Below the pieces are notes generated by a model, which was given only the letters and a program-made list of their open reading frames with translations, made no database searches and had not been told where the DNA came from. The translations under genes and the position numbers were made by a program. From positions 248,001-312,000 of the forward strand of contig NZ_JACGXL010000003.1 in assembly GCF_014138265.1 (NCBI RefSeq): a stretch of DNA of 64,000 nucleotides. Reading direction: 5' to 3'. Each line of letters opens with the position of its first letter. Positions within the stretch are counted from its first letter, which is position 1. Positions 1 to 9,089 of the stretch are shown piece after piece. The stretch comes from Dokdonella fugitiva. Its GTDB lineage: Bacteria; Pseudomonadota; Gammaproteobacteria; Xanthomonadales; Rhodanobacteraceae.

Positions 1-1
1 G

Positions 2-1141
2 GTGCGCACCAACATGCCGGTCACGGTGATCGATCGCGAAGGCAAGCGCCGCAGCGCGAAGGTGTTGCAGGTGCTCGGCTTCATGGGACTGGAGCGGCGT
101 GAAGTCCCCGAGGCGGAAGCCGGCGACATCATCGCGCTCAACGGCATCGAGGCACTTGGCATCTCGGACACGATCTGCGCGACGGACGCGCCGGAACAGC
201 TGCCGGTGCTGACCGTCGACGAGCCGACGATCAGCATGACGTTCCAGGTCAACAACTCCCCGTTCGCGGGCAACCGCGACCATAGCGGCGGCAAGTTCCT
301 GACGTCGCGCCAGCTGCGCGACCGCCTGCTGCGCGAAACGCTGCACAACGTCGCGCTCAAGGTCGAGGAGACCGAGGACCCGGACAAGTTCAAGGTGTCC
401 GGTCGCGGCGAGCTGCACCTGTCGGTGCTGATCGAGACGATGCGTCGCGAAGGCTACGAGCTCGCGGTGTCTCGCCCCGAAGTCATCATCAAGGACATCG
501 ACGGCGTTGCGAGCGAGCCGATCGAGCAACTCGTGTGCGACCTCGAGGAGCAGTACCAGGGCGGCGTGATGGAGCGCCTCGGCATGCGCCGCGGCCAGCT
601 CGTCAACATGGAGCCGGACGGCAAGGGTCGCGTGCGCCTCGACTACATGATCCCGGCGCGCGGCCTGATCGGCTTCCAGACCGAGTTCCGCACGATCACC
701 GCAGGCACCGGCCTGCTGTTCCACGTGTTCGACCACTACGGCCCGAAGGCCGAGGGCGCGATCGCCAAGCGTCCGAACGGCGTGATGATCTCGAACGGCC
801 AGGGCCCGGCGCCGGCCTACGCGCTGGTGGGCCTGCAGGAACGCGGCCGCCTGCTCGTGAGCGAAGGCGACGAGATCTACGAGGGCCAGCTCGTCGGCAT
901 CCACGCCAAGGACAACGACCTCACGGTCAACGCGCTGCGCGCGAAGCAGCTCACCAATATCCGTGCCGCCGGCAAGGACGACAACGTGCAGCTGACGCCG
1001 CCGATCCGCATGTCGCTCGAGCAGGCGCTCGAGTTCATCGAAGAGGACGAACTCGTCGAGGTCACGCCGAAGGCGATCCGCCTGCGCAAGAAGCACCTCA
1101 CCGAGAACGACCGCAAGCGCGCCTCGCGCCAGGCGGCCTGA
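2..1141 (+). CDS. typA: GTPase TypA/BipA, C-terminal part (5' truncated by window start)
   Basis: Translational GTPase of the EF-G family that binds the ribosome and assists 50S assembly and stress or cold adaptation. The visible 379 residues begin inside the beta-barrel domain II, so roughly the first 225 residues, including the GTP-binding domain, lie outside the window; the GTG at the edge is not the real start. The EF-G-like domain (ELHLSVLIETMRREG near residues 135-150) and the BipA-specific C-terminal domain (RGLIGFQTEF, then GPAPAYAL) are intact, and the basic tail RKKHLTENDRKRA is typical. It converges with the TonB receptor gene across a 12-bp inverted repeat. Identity is certain from the C-terminal domain. 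Confidence 0.96.
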   Translation: MRTNMPVTVIDREGKRRSAKVLQVLGFMGLERREVPEAEAGDIIALNGIEALGISDTICATDAPEQLPVLTVDEPTISMTFQVNNSPFAGNRDHSGGKFLTSRQLRDRLLRETLHNVALKVEETEDPDKFKVSGRGELHLSVLIETMRREGYELAVSRPEVIIKDIDGVASEPIEQLVCDLEEQYQGGVMERLGMRRGQLVNMEPDGKGRVRLDYMIPARGLIGFQTEFRTITAGTGLLFHVFDHYGPKAEGAIAKRPNGVMISNGQGPAPAYALVGLQERGRLLVSEGDEIYEGQLVGIHAKDNDLTVNALRAKQLTNIRAAGKDDNVQLTPPIRMSLEQALEFIEEDELVEVTPKAIRLRKKHLTENDRKRASRQAA

Positions 1142-1147
1142 CGGTCG

Positions 1148-1173
1148 CGCGCACGCGCCCCGGCGCGTGCGCG
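1148..1173. terminator. Inverted repeat between convergent typA and TonB receptor genes
   Basis: A perfect 12-bp inverted repeat (CGCGCACGCGCC and its complement) with a 2-nt centre sits in the 42-bp gap between two convergent stop codons. There is no T-tract on either side, so it is a candidate bidirectional transcription barrier or 3'-end stabiliser rather than a canonical intrinsic terminator. Confidence 0.5.
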
Positions 1174-1183
1174 GACCTCGATC

Positions 1184-3835
1184 TCAGAATCCCTGCTCCA
1201 CGCGCAGGTAGACGACGCGGCCGACCGCGCTGTACGCGCTGCCGAAGACGCCGTTGTAGTCGATGAACGGCCGACGGTCGCCGGCGTTGATCGCGCCGAT
1301 CGCGAGCTGTGTCTTCGCGCTCGCGTGCCAGCCGAGCTGCAGGTCGAGCGTGGTGTAGGTCGGCACCCTCAGCGCACAGCTTTCCGATTCGGCATCGTAG
1401 GAATCGCAGTTGCGCTGCGAACCGATCACGTGCGCCTGCGCCGACGCGCTCCATGCACCGCCCTGCCAACTGACGCCGAGGTTCGCGCGATCGCGCGGAT
1501 AGCCGAGGTAACCGAGGGGAGCATTGGTACTGCCCTCGAATTCCTGTTCGGATCGCGTGATGCGCGACCACGACAGGTTCGCCTCGATGCGACCGAACGC
1601 GAAGTCGTGACCCGTGCGCAGGTCGACGTCGAAACCGCGCGTGAGCGAACTCACCGCGTTGACCTGCTGCGGCACGAGGATGCGTGCGATCTCGCCGTCA
1701 GCGTCGCGCTCGACCAGACCCTCGCGATAGACGTCGCAGGTGCGCCCGGCGTCGTGGCAGGCGATGTCGTTGAACAGCACCGTGTACATGTCGAGCTGCG
1801 TGATCGCGTTGTCGAAATGCGTGCGGAAGCCCTGCACACCGACACTGAAGTCGCGCGTCGGCGAGAACACCGCACCGATGTTCGACTGGCGCGCGGTCTC
1901 GGCACCGAGTTTCGGATTGGAGAAGAATACGAGCTCGCGCACCGGGCTGCCGCAGGCGATCGGATCGTCCGGGCGCAGCTGGCAACCGAGCAGGTCGGTG
2001 ATCTGCGATTCGCTCGTGTAGGTCGGCGCGCCGAGCGTGACGAGGTCGGGCACGTGGAAGCCCTTGCCGATGCTCGCGCGCAGCAGCAGCGAATCGGTCG
2101 GGCGCCACATCGCCGACAGCTTCGGGCTCGTCGCGCCGCCCGCGTCGCTGTAGTCGTCGCGTCGCAGCGCGGCCTTGAGCTGCCAGCGGCCGTTGTTGTT
2201 CAGCGCGACCTCGGTGAAGGCGGCATGGTGGTTGCGCGTGAGGTCGACCGGCGTCGCCGGCACGCCGCCGAACACGTCGCCGGCGAGCTGCTGGTCGTCG
2301 TAGCCGGTCGCGAGACTCTCGTGCGCGTAGTCGAGGCCGACCAGCACATCCAGTGGAACGTCGAACAGCGAGTACGAGCGCGGCTGCAGCTGGAACGACG
2401 CCCCCTGCGTACGGTGCACGGCCGTGCTCGAGATCGACGTGCGGAACTGCGAGAAGTCCTGCGTCGCGGGATCGGCGAACGGATCGAAGGTGCCGGCGGA
2501 GATCGCGTCGAGGAAACGCGAGACGCTCGCGTAGTTCGTTCCTTCGAGGTCTTCCGCGTAGCGCGTGCCCGTCAGGTCGAGGTTCCAGTCCGCTTCCCAG
2601 CCGCCGACGTGCGTGCCGCCGAGGCCGGTCGTGAGCTGCTCGACGCGGTCGTCGCCGCGGTTGATGCGCGGCCCGGCGGGTACGGGTCGATAGGCGAGGT
2701 CGAGCGAATAGCCGAGGCCGGGCGCGACTTCGCCGAGCGTCGGGTTGAACGGGCTGTCCGCCGGAATCGCATCGGCGAGCGCGCCGGTCGGCGCGGGTGC
2801 GAGTTCGGCGCGCGAGCGGTTGCGCGATACGAGCAGCAGCGCATGCGCGTTCATCGAGTCGCCGACCGCGGTCGAGCCTTGCGCGAGCAGCGTCTTGCGC
2901 TCGAGCGCGGCGCGCAGCTCGGCGTCCGCCTGGAAGTTGTACTGGCAGAACTGGCCATAGTCCTCGTAGTAAGGCCCGAGCGCGGAATTCGGATAGCGTG
3001 GGTCGCTGCCGAGCGTCTGCGGGCAGTCGGCCGCCGCGTGCCAGGTCTGGTCGACCTCGGGCGAGGGATCGTCGCGACGCCAGGTCGGCGGCGCGCCGTA
3101 CGACGACAGGCCCGGCGGAAGGTAGCTGCGCTGGCGCGCGAACAGCGGATCCTCCTTCGAGTAGTCGACGCTGAAGATCGCCTGGCTGCGCTCGTCGTGG
3201 AAACCGGCGAGCGCGCTCGCGCTGTTCGCGTCGGCGCCGCTCGCGGTGGGCCGATCGACCTGCGCGGTGACCGCGGCGCCGCTGAAATCGCGGCGCGTGA
3301 TCACGTTGATCACGCCGCCGACCGCGCTCGAGCCGTACACCGCCGACGCGCCGTCACCGAGGATTTCGATGCGATCGACGGCGGCCCACGGCAGCACGTT
3401 GAGGTTCTGCGCGTCGCCACCGAGCGACCCCTGCCCGATCAGCGGAATGCCGTTGAGCAGCACGAGCGTGTACTGCGCGCCGAGCCCGCGCAGGCCGGCC
3501 GTGGTCGTACCGGGCGCGCTCGTGGTCGGGTTGTGGTCGAGCGGCGCGCCGAAACTGTTCTGCGTGAGGTTCGCGAGCACGGCGCCGACCGAAGTGCGAC
3601 CCGATACCTGCAAGTCGTCGCGCGAGATGACGATGAGCGGCTGCAGGTCCTCCTGGTCGACGCGCTTCATGCGCGTGCCGGTGACCATGACCGGCGCGAG
3701 CTCGACTTCGTCGCCCGCCGGCTCGTCCTGGGCGATCGATGTCCGTCCGATGCCGAACCCGGCCAGCATGGCCAGGCCGAGCAACAGCGATCGGATGCGG
3801 TGTGCATGGACACGGTTCACATGGACACGTTTCAC
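1184..3835 (-). CDS. TonB-dependent outer-membrane receptor
   Basis: Outer-membrane beta-barrel receptor driven by TonB-ExbBD. The GTG at 3835 is chosen because GGGAGGAG lies 6-7 nt upstream; the open frame continues further but without a ribosome site. From this start the protein is 883 residues with a signal peptide ending near residue 36 (TSIAQ). The plug domain follows (VMVTGTRMKR, then LRGLGAQYTLVLLNGIPL and SAVYGSSAVGGVINVITRR), then a long barrel ending in phenylalanine (LRVEQGF), the usual C-terminal signal for BAM. No TonB, hydrolase or siderophore gene is adjacent, so the ligand is unknown. The first codons contain a 15-nt near-duplication. Confidence 0.93.
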   Translation of the reverse strand: MKRVHVNRVHAHRIRSLLLGLAMLAGFGIGRTSIAQDEPAGDEVELAPVMVTGTRMKRVDQEDLQPLIVISRDDLQVSGRTSVGAVLANLTQNSFGAPLDHNPTTSAPGTTTAGLRGLGAQYTLVLLNGIPLIGQGSLGGDAQNLNVLPWAAVDRIEILGDGASAVYGSSAVGGVINVITRRDFSGAAVTAQVDRPTASGADANSASALAGFHDERSQAIFSVDYSKEDPLFARQRSYLPPGLSSYGAPPTWRRDDPSPEVDQTWHAAADCPQTLGSDPRYPNSALGPYYEDYGQFCQYNFQADAELRAALERKTLLAQGSTAVGDSMNAHALLLVSRNRSRAELAPAPTGALADAIPADSPFNPTLGEVAPGLGYSLDLAYRPVPAGPRINRGDDRVEQLTTGLGGTHVGGWEADWNLDLTGTRYAEDLEGTNYASVSRFLDAISAGTFDPFADPATQDFSQFRTSISSTAVHRTQGASFQLQPRSYSLFDVPLDVLVGLDYAHESLATGYDDQQLAGDVFGGVPATPVDLTRNHHAAFTEVALNNNGRWQLKAALRRDDYSDAGGATSPKLSAMWRPTDSLLLRASIGKGFHVPDLVTLGAPTYTSESQITDLLGCQLRPDDPIACGSPVRELVFFSNPKLGAETARQSNIGAVFSPTRDFSVGVQGFRTHFDNAITQLDMYTVLFNDIACHDAGRTCDVYREGLVERDADGEIARILVPQQVNAVSSLTRGFDVDLRTGHDFAFGRIEANLSWSRITRSEQEFEGSTNAPLGYLGYPRDRANLGVSWQGGAWSASAQAHVIGSQRNCDSYDAESESCALRVPTYTTLDLQLGWHASAKTQLAIGAINAGDRRPFIDYNGVFGSAYSAVGRVVYLRVEQGF

Positions 3836-4047
3836 GTCGATCTCCTCCCCGTCGATTGGCGATGCGCCGTGACGCCGGAGGCAATCGGCGCGCCGTGGCC
3901 GCAACGAGGCGCACGACAGCCTGCCGCCGCATGCGAAGCATGCGGCAGTGCACGATTCCACCTTGTAACGTACGACGATAAACGTACTTTATGCCAGACC
4001 GGAGCGGCGACGCAATCGCCGGCCGGTGGCTACGTCGAGGGTCGAGG
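3836..4047 (-). promoter_or_regulatory. Upstream region of the TonB receptor gene
   Basis: This 212-bp gap holds the presumed promoter of the receptor. A heptamer AACGTAC occurs twice (3967-3973 and 3981-3987, 14 bp apart, same orientation), a spacing that would suit a dimeric regulator. A short inverted repeat GCATGC..GCATGC lies near 3935-3950. I see no Fur-box-like 19-mer and no convincing -35/-10 pair. Confidence 0.3.
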
Positions 4048-5436
4048 TCAGCGGGTCGGCGGCAGCGCGCCGCGCTTGCGTACGATCAGCATCGCGAGTT
4101 CGAGCGACTGCTCGTAGTTGAGGCGCGGGTCGACCTGCGATTTGTAGGCGCGCGCGAGATCGGTCTCGGTGAGGTCGCGCGCACCGCCCATGCATTCGGT
4201 GACGTTCTCGCCAGTGAGCTCCAGGTGCACGCCGCCGAGGCGGGTGCCGGCGGCCGCGTGCACGTCGAACGCGCAATCGAGCTCGCCGCGGATGTTCTCG
4301 AAGCGGCGCGTCTTGACGCCGTTGCCGACGGTCTCGGTGTTGCCGTGCATCGGATCGCACACCCACAACGGCGTGCGCCCGCCGCCCTTCATCGCGGCGA
4401 GCAGCGGCGGCAGCGCGCCTTCGATCTTGGTCGCGCCCATGCGGTGGATCAACGTGAGGCGGCCCGGCTCGCGCTCGGGATCGAGCGCGTCGGCGAGGCG
4501 GCGCAGCTGGTCCGGCGTCACCGACGGGCCGACCTTCACCGCGATCGGATTGCGGATGCCGCGGAAGTACTCGACGTGCGCGCCGTCGAGCGCCGCGGTG
4601 CGCATGCCGATCCACGGGAAGTGCGTCGACAGGTTGAACCAGCCGGCCTGGCGCGGCACCTGGCGCGTGAGCGCCTGCTCGTAGTGCAGCACGAGCGCCT
4701 CGTGCGAGGTGTAGAAGTCGACCCGCTGGAAGCTGCCGAGCGGCTCGCCGGCGAGGGTCTCCATGAAGCGCAGCGAATTGCCGATCGACTCGACCATCGC
4801 GCGGTATTCGACCTGCAGCGGCGAGTGCTGGACCCAGCCCAGGTCCCAGTATTCGGGGTGATGCAGGTCGGCGAAACCGCCGTCGACGAGCGCGCGAACG
4901 AAGTTCATCGTCATCGCCGAGCGCGCATGGCCGCGGATGAGGCGCTGGGGATCCGCGCGGCGCGCCTCAGCGGTGAACGCGGCGGCGTTGACGAGGTCGC
5001 CGCGGTAGCTCGGCAGCGTCACGCCGTCCCGCGTCTCGCTGTCGGCCGAACGCGGCTTGGCGTACTGACCGGCGAAGCGACCGACGCGTACGACCGGCAG
5101 CTTGAGCCCGTGCACGAGCACGAGGCTCATCTGCAGCATGACCTTGAGGCGATTGGAGATCAACGGCGACGTGCAATCGTCGAAACTCTCCGCGCAATCA
5201 CCGCCTTGCAGGAGGAACCGCTGTCCCGCCGCCGCTTCCGCGAGCAGGCGCTTGAGCGAGAGGATCTCCCACGAGGTGACCAGCGGCGGCAATTGCGACA
5301 ACTGGGAGAGCGAACGCTCGAGTTCCGCGGCGTCCGCATAGACGGGCTGCTGGGTGTGCGGGCAAGCCTGCCACGACGACGGCGACCATTCGACGGGAGC
5401 GGTGCTGAGCGGTGCGATGGGTTCCGGAGAGGCCAT
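4048..5436 (-). CDS. 3-deoxy-7-phosphoheptulonate synthase, class II (DAHP synthase)
   Basis: Catalyses condensation of phosphoenolpyruvate and erythrose 4-phosphate, the first step of the shikimate pathway, in the cytosol. Class II (plant and pseudomonad type) features are visible: GGDCAESFDD with the metal-binding cysteine, RVGRFAGQYAKPRS, NPIAVKVGPSV, and CDPMHGNTE with the metal-site histidine. The ATG at 5436 gives 462 residues; a TTG seven codons upstream (5457) is possible, and neither has a clear Shine-Dalgarno site. The gene seems to stand alone, with dsbB 83 bp upstream in the same direction. Class II enzymes are large and usually self-contained, with allosteric inserts. Confidence 0.95.
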   Translation of the reverse strand: MASPEPIAPLSTAPVEWSPSSWQACPHTQQPVYADAAELERSLSQLSQLPPLVTSWEILSLKRLLAEAAAGQRFLLQGGDCAESFDDCTSPLISNRLKVMLQMSLVLVHGLKLPVVRVGRFAGQYAKPRSADSETRDGVTLPSYRGDLVNAAAFTAEARRADPQRLIRGHARSAMTMNFVRALVDGGFADLHHPEYWDLGWVQHSPLQVEYRAMVESIGNSLRFMETLAGEPLGSFQRVDFYTSHEALVLHYEQALTRQVPRQAGWFNLSTHFPWIGMRTAALDGAHVEYFRGIRNPIAVKVGPSVTPDQLRRLADALDPEREPGRLTLIHRMGATKIEGALPPLLAAMKGGGRTPLWVCDPMHGNTETVGNGVKTRRFENIRGELDCAFDVHAAAGTRLGGVHLELTGENVTECMGGARDLTETDLARAYKSQVDPRLNYEQSLELAMLIVRKRGALPPTR

Positions 5437-5519
5437 GGCGATCGTCGTTTGCTGCAATGCGGAAAACGATCATGCCACAGCCTCTGGCCGCCGTCATACA
5501 GACGGCGGCGTATCGCCCG

Positions 5520-6038
5520 CTAGACAGTGCGCCGCCGGAATCCGGCCCATAGTGCGCCCGTGCCGAGCAGCACGTAGCAGATCAGGGTCCATCCCGGCAT
5601 CGTGATGCCGAGCAGGCGCCAGCTGCTTTCGCTGCAGTCGCCGCTCGCCATGAACGCCTTGCGGATCGCCTGGGCGAGCGGGAAGCGGTTGTCGAACAGC
5701 GTGTAGAAGTCCATCCCGCAACCGCCCATGAGCGGATCCGGCGGGTTCATCTGCATCCACAGGTGTTGCACGGCGATCACGCCGCCGACCACCGCGAACA
5801 AGGCCACGAGCAGCGCGTAGACGCGTCGACCGATCGTTCCGGGACGATGCAGCGCACCGACGAGGAAGAACACGCCCATGCCGACGAAGGCGCCGCGCTG
5901 GAACATGCATTTCGGGCACGGGACGATCCCCTGCTGGCGCTCGAGGATAAAGTAGGCGTAGGCGACCAGACCGAAGCAGATCAGTGCGCCGAGCGCGAAC
6001 TGCGCGCGGTAGGACCAGGCGAACGGGTTGGGATTCAT
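5520..6038 (-). CDS. dsbB: Disulfide bond formation protein B
   Basis: Inner-membrane oxidoreductase that reoxidises periplasmic DsbA and passes electrons to quinone. The 172 residues form four membrane segments. The first periplasmic loop carries the CPKC pair at residues 41 and 44, and the second carries cysteines at 107 (GGCGMDF) and 135 (SGDCSES), the expected pattern. A QRG follows the first pair, with Arg48 at the usual quinone-interacting position. No dsbA is adjacent. The gene ends 83 bp before the DAHP synthase start, and 45 bp separate its start from the upstream membrane protein. Confidence 0.95.
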   Translation of the reverse strand: MNPNPFAWSYRAQFALGALICFGLVAYAYFILERQQGIVPCPKCMFQRGAFVGMGVFFLVGALHRPGTIGRRVYALLVALFAVVGGVIAVQHLWMQMNPPDPLMGGCGMDFYTLFDNRFPLAQAIRKAFMASGDCSESSWRLLGITMPGWTLICYVLLGTGALWAGFRRRTV

Positions 6039-6083
6039 GCGTACTCCGGGCTCGATGCGTGGAAGTCTAGCGTCACGGCCGCA

Positions 6084-7316
6084 CTACAGGAAAAACCAGT
6101 GTGTCAGCGTGCCGACGTACATGCAGACCGCGAGCACGAGCCAAAGTGCCCACGTCGCGTATTCGACCGGCCGCGAACGATGTTCGCGGAACGCGAGCCA
6201 CAGCACGAGCGGCACCAGCACGTAGCGCAGCTCGACCAGCCACGACGCGGCGAGGAAAACGAGCGCGACCGGAAACAGCCAGTACGCCGACGATGGGCGC
6301 AGGCGGAAGGTCGCGAGCGAACAGGCGGCGCCCGCCGCGACCAGCGCGGCAAGCGCTCGTGCGTACCATCGTTGCTCGATCAACATGGGCAGATGGTTGT
6401 GCAGGTAGTACCACGGATAAGCGGTGTTGTACGGGTTATCGGCATGAAATCCGAACCAGAAGCCGCACGCGACCAGTACGGGGACGGCCGCGAGCAGCCA
6501 ACCCGGGCGATCGCGACGCAGCGCCGCGAGGAACGCGGGGAGTCCCTGAAGAACCTGCAGCGGGAGCAGCAGCCCGGCGACGAGCAGTGCGAATAACGGG
6601 TTGCCGGCGTGCAGCTTCGCGTCCGGATGCAGCGCGGCTTGCGTGCGCGACAGCGAGATCGAGCCGTTCCACGCCCAGAACGCGACGAACACCGCGAGCG
6701 GAACCACGTAGGGCCACAACGGCGCCAGCACGCGCACGGGCTCGCGCCGCGCGCGCTCGAGGGAATCGTCGCCGATCGCGAGCATGACGAGCAGGCCCGT
6801 CCAGACGACTTCGTGCTGGCGCACGCCGACGAGCGCCGTCGCGAACAACGCCGCGAGCACATGCCGGCGCGCGACGCTCGCCCACGCCGCCCACAGCAGC
6901 AGGGCGAGCGCGAGCACGTCGGTGTAGACGACGAAGAACAGTGGCACGAGGATCGGCAGCACGAGCAGCTGCGCGGTCGCGAGCGTCTCGGTACCGGGCC
7001 ACGCGCGTCGGCGCAACGCATGGAATCCTGCGACCGCGAACAGGCCGAACGCGGCATTCGCGAGGCGCGCCGCATCGAGCGAGGCCGCGCCGCATGCGCG
7101 CATCAGCGCGGCGACGAGCGCGTGGTAGCCCGGAATCGTCGTCAGCTCGGCGAGGATGCGATCCGTGCCGCGCAGGAACTGCGTGATCTGCGTGAAATGA
7201 TCGATCTCGTCGGTGAATGGCGCGCTGAGGCGTATCGCGACGATCGCGGCGACGTAGAGTGCGCCGAGCAGCAGTCCGAACGCCCACTGCGCTCCCGACG
7301 ACGATGCGCGTTCCAG
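6084..7316 (-). CDS. Polytopic membrane protein resembling ALG10/DIE2 glucosyltransferases
   Basis: About 410 residues with roughly ten hydrophobic segments. The motif order matches what I know of the eukaryotic ALG10/DIE2 family (dolichyl-phosphoglucose-dependent alpha-1,2-glucosyltransferase): FTDEIDHF (34-41), TTIPGYH (59-65), FFVVYTDVL (126-134), RQHEVVW (166-172), HADNPYNTAYPW (291-302) and ELRYVLVP (362-369). A GT-C fold transferase using a lipid-linked sugar is inferred; donor and acceptor are unknown. The start is unresolved: no ATG, GTG or TTG occurs in frame between the rplQ terminator and the first membrane segment. The CTG at 7316 is used provisionally; the next upstream option, GTG at 7463, lies inside rplQ and would add an arginine-rich shadow sequence. 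Confidence 0.7.
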   Translation of the reverse strand: MERASSSGAQWAFGLLLGALYVAAIVAIRLSAPFTDEIDHFTQITQFLRGTDRILAELTTIPGYHALVAALMRACGAASLDAARLANAAFGLFAVAGFHALRRRAWPGTETLATAQLLVLPILVPLFFVVYTDVLALALLLWAAWASVARRHVLAALFATALVGVRQHEVVWTGLLVMLAIGDDSLERARREPVRVLAPLWPYVVPLAVFVAFWAWNGSISLSRTQAALHPDAKLHAGNPLFALLVAGLLLPLQVLQGLPAFLAALRRDRPGWLLAAVPVLVACGFWFGFHADNPYNTAYPWYYLHNHLPMLIEQRWYARALAALVAAGAACSLATFRLRPSSAYWLFPVALVFLAASWLVELRYVLVPLVLWLAFREHRSRPVEYATWALWLVLAVCMYVGTLTHWFFL

Positions 7317-7321
7317 AAACG

Positions 7322-7343
7322 AAAAACCCCGGACAGGCCGGGG
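7322..7343 (-). terminator. Intrinsic terminator after rplQ (alpha operon)
   Basis: On the - strand CCCCGG, a five-base loop CCTGT, CCGGGG and then TTTTTC form a compact GC stem with a U-tract, 27 bp after the rplQ stop. This is a standard intrinsic terminator for the long ribosomal protein cluster. It directly abuts the next reading frame. Confidence 0.85.
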
Positions 7344-7369
7344 CTCTTCGCTGCTTGGCTGCCGTGGCG

Positions 7370-7759
7370 TCAATCGGCCGCCTGGTCGCCCGCATCGGAA
7401 CGCGGACGATCGACCAGTTCGACGTACGCCATCGGCGCGTTGTCGCCGGCGCGGAAACCGCACTTGAGCAGGCGCAGGTAGCCGCCCTTGCGCTCGCGGT
7501 AACGCGGGCCGAGTTCGACGAACAGCTTGCCGACCGCTTCCTTGTCGCGCAGGCGCGCGAACGCGAGGCGGCGATTGGCCACGCCGTCGGTCTTCGCGAG
7601 CGTGATGAGCGGCTCGGCGACGCGGCGCAATTCCTTCGCCTTCGGCAACGTGGTGCGGATGAGCTCGTGCTTGAACAGCGATGCAGCCATGTTCTTGAAC
7701 ATCGCTTCGCGATGGCTGCTCGTGCGGCTGAACTTGCGACCGGCCTTCTGGTGGCGCAT
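7370..7759 (-). CDS. rplQ: 50S ribosomal protein L17 (bL17)
   Basis: Large-subunit protein located near the peptide exit tunnel. The 129 residues begin [20 protein letters not shown], a typical L17 N-terminus, and include [13 protein letters not shown] and a C-terminal [15 protein letters not shown] segment. It is the last gene of the alpha operon, 254 bp after rpoA, and is followed by a U-tailed hairpin. Length and sequence are normal for proteobacteria. Confidence 0.98.
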   Translation of the reverse strand: MRHQKAGRKFSRTSSHREAMFKNMAASLFKHELIRTTLPKAKELRRVAEPLITLAKTDGVANRRLAFARLRDKEAVGKLFVELGPRYRERKGGYLRLLKCGFRAGDNAPMAYVELVDRPRSDAGDQAAD

Positions 7760-8013
7760 GGTGGATTCCTCTTGCCTCGATTGTTATGAGAGGCCGGCAC
7801 CTGTGTCCGGCGACCCGCGGTTACCCGCTGATAAGCAGCCCTGTTTGCAACGAGCTGTCTTCCAACAGTACGGCCGTGCCGGCCGCTTTCGAACATCGAC
7901 GAGGATGCTTCCGCATCCTCTTGCGGCCAATCCGGCCGGGGTGGCGATCAAGGACGATCGCACGAGTGGACAGCAGCGACCGCGGGCGAAGGATCGCGCG
8001 CGGCCGCGGAAAA
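7760..8013 (-). other. rpoA-rplQ spacer with a GNRA-type hairpin
   Basis: This 254-bp spacer is long for a position that is usually short. It holds an 8-bp perfect hairpin at 7901-7920 whose transcript loop is GGAA, a GNRA tetraloop (stem GAGGATGC). No open reading frame with a ribosome site and no U-tract were seen. An mRNA processing or stabilising element is possible. Confidence 0.4.
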
Positions 8014-9012
8014 TCAGCCCAACTGCATACCGTGGACGAGACCCGGCGGCGGCCAGCTGTCGAGCTTCATGCCGAGCTGCAGGCCGCGCTGATACAGCAC
8101 GTCCTTGATCTCGGTGAGCGACTTCTTGCCGAGGTTCGGCGTCTTCAGCAACTCGACTTCGGTCTTCTGCACGAGATCGCCGATGTAGTAGATGCTTTCC
8201 GCCTTGAGGCAGTTGGCCGAACGCACGGTCAACTCGAGGTCGTCGATCGGGCGCAGCAGCACCGGGTCGACACCGCTCTTGTCGGTCTTCGCGTCGGTGC
8301 TTTCGCGGCGCGCGAAATCACCGAACACGCTGATCTGGTCCTGCAGGATCTCGGCGGCCTTGCGCACCGCTTCCTCGGCATCGATCGCGCCGTTCGTCTC
8401 GACGTCGAGCACGAGCTTGTCGAGGTCGGTGCGCTGCTCGAGGCGCGCGCTGTCGACGTTGTAGGCGACGCGACGAACCGGGCAGAACGACGCATCGAGC
8501 TGAAGGCGGCCGATCGGACGCGCTTCCTCGTCCGGCAGTCGGCGTGCCGTCGCCGGCTGGTAGCCGACGCCGCGCACGACCTTGAGGCGCATGTTGAGCG
8601 CGATGTCCTTGGTCAGGTGGCAGATCACGTGGTCGGGATTGACGATCTCGACCGAGTGATCGACCTTGATGTCGCCCGCGACGACGACGCCCTTGCCCTT
8701 CTTGCTGAGCGTGAGCGTGGTCTCGTCTTGGCCGTGCATGCGGATCGCGACATCCTTGAGGTTGAGCAGCACCTCGATGACGTCTTCCTGCAGGCCTTCG
8801 AGCGTGGTGTACTCGTGCAGCACGCCGTCGATCTCGACTTCGATGATCGCGCTACCCGGAATCGACGACAGCAGCACGCGACGCAGCGCGTTGCCGAGCG
8901 TGTGACCGAAGCCGCGCTCCAGCGGCTCGACGACGACCTTGGCGCGGTCGGTACCGAGGCGTTCGACTTGGATGCCGCGCGGACGCAGCACGTTGGTGGA
9001 CGATCCCGCCAT
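8014..9012 (-). CDS. rpoA: DNA-directed RNA polymerase subunit alpha
   Basis: Alpha subunit: its N-terminal domain dimerises and nucleates assembly of beta and beta', while its C-terminal domain binds UP elements and activators. At 332 residues it has normal length. The N-terminal domain shows [20 protein letters not shown] (about 32-51). The C-terminal domain carries [20 protein letters not shown] and the helix-hairpin-helix [13 protein letters not shown]. It follows rpsD by 77 bp in the alpha operon, as in other gammaproteobacteria. Confidence 0.99.
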   Translation of the reverse strand: MAGSSTNVLRPRGIQVERLGTDRAKVVVEPLERGFGHTLGNALRRVLLSSIPGSAIIEVEIDGVLHEYTTLEGLQEDVIEVLLNLKDVAIRMHGQDETTLTLSKKGKGVVVAGDIKVDHSVEIVNPDHVICHLTKDIALNMRLKVVRGVGYQPATARRLPDEEARPIGRLQLDASFCPVRRVAYNVDSARLEQRTDLDKLVLDVETNGAIDAEEAVRKAAEILQDQISVFGDFARRESTDAKTDKSGVDPVLLRPIDDLELTVRSANCLKAESIYYIGDLVQKTEVELLKTPNLGKKSLTEIKDVLYQRGLQLGMKLDSWPPPGLVHGMQLG

Positions 9013-9089
9013 ATGCAGTTGACTCCAAGAATCCTCGCGGATTCCTCAGTGATGTGTTCCTGCGAAGGTCCGGGCGGGGCCCGGCCTTC

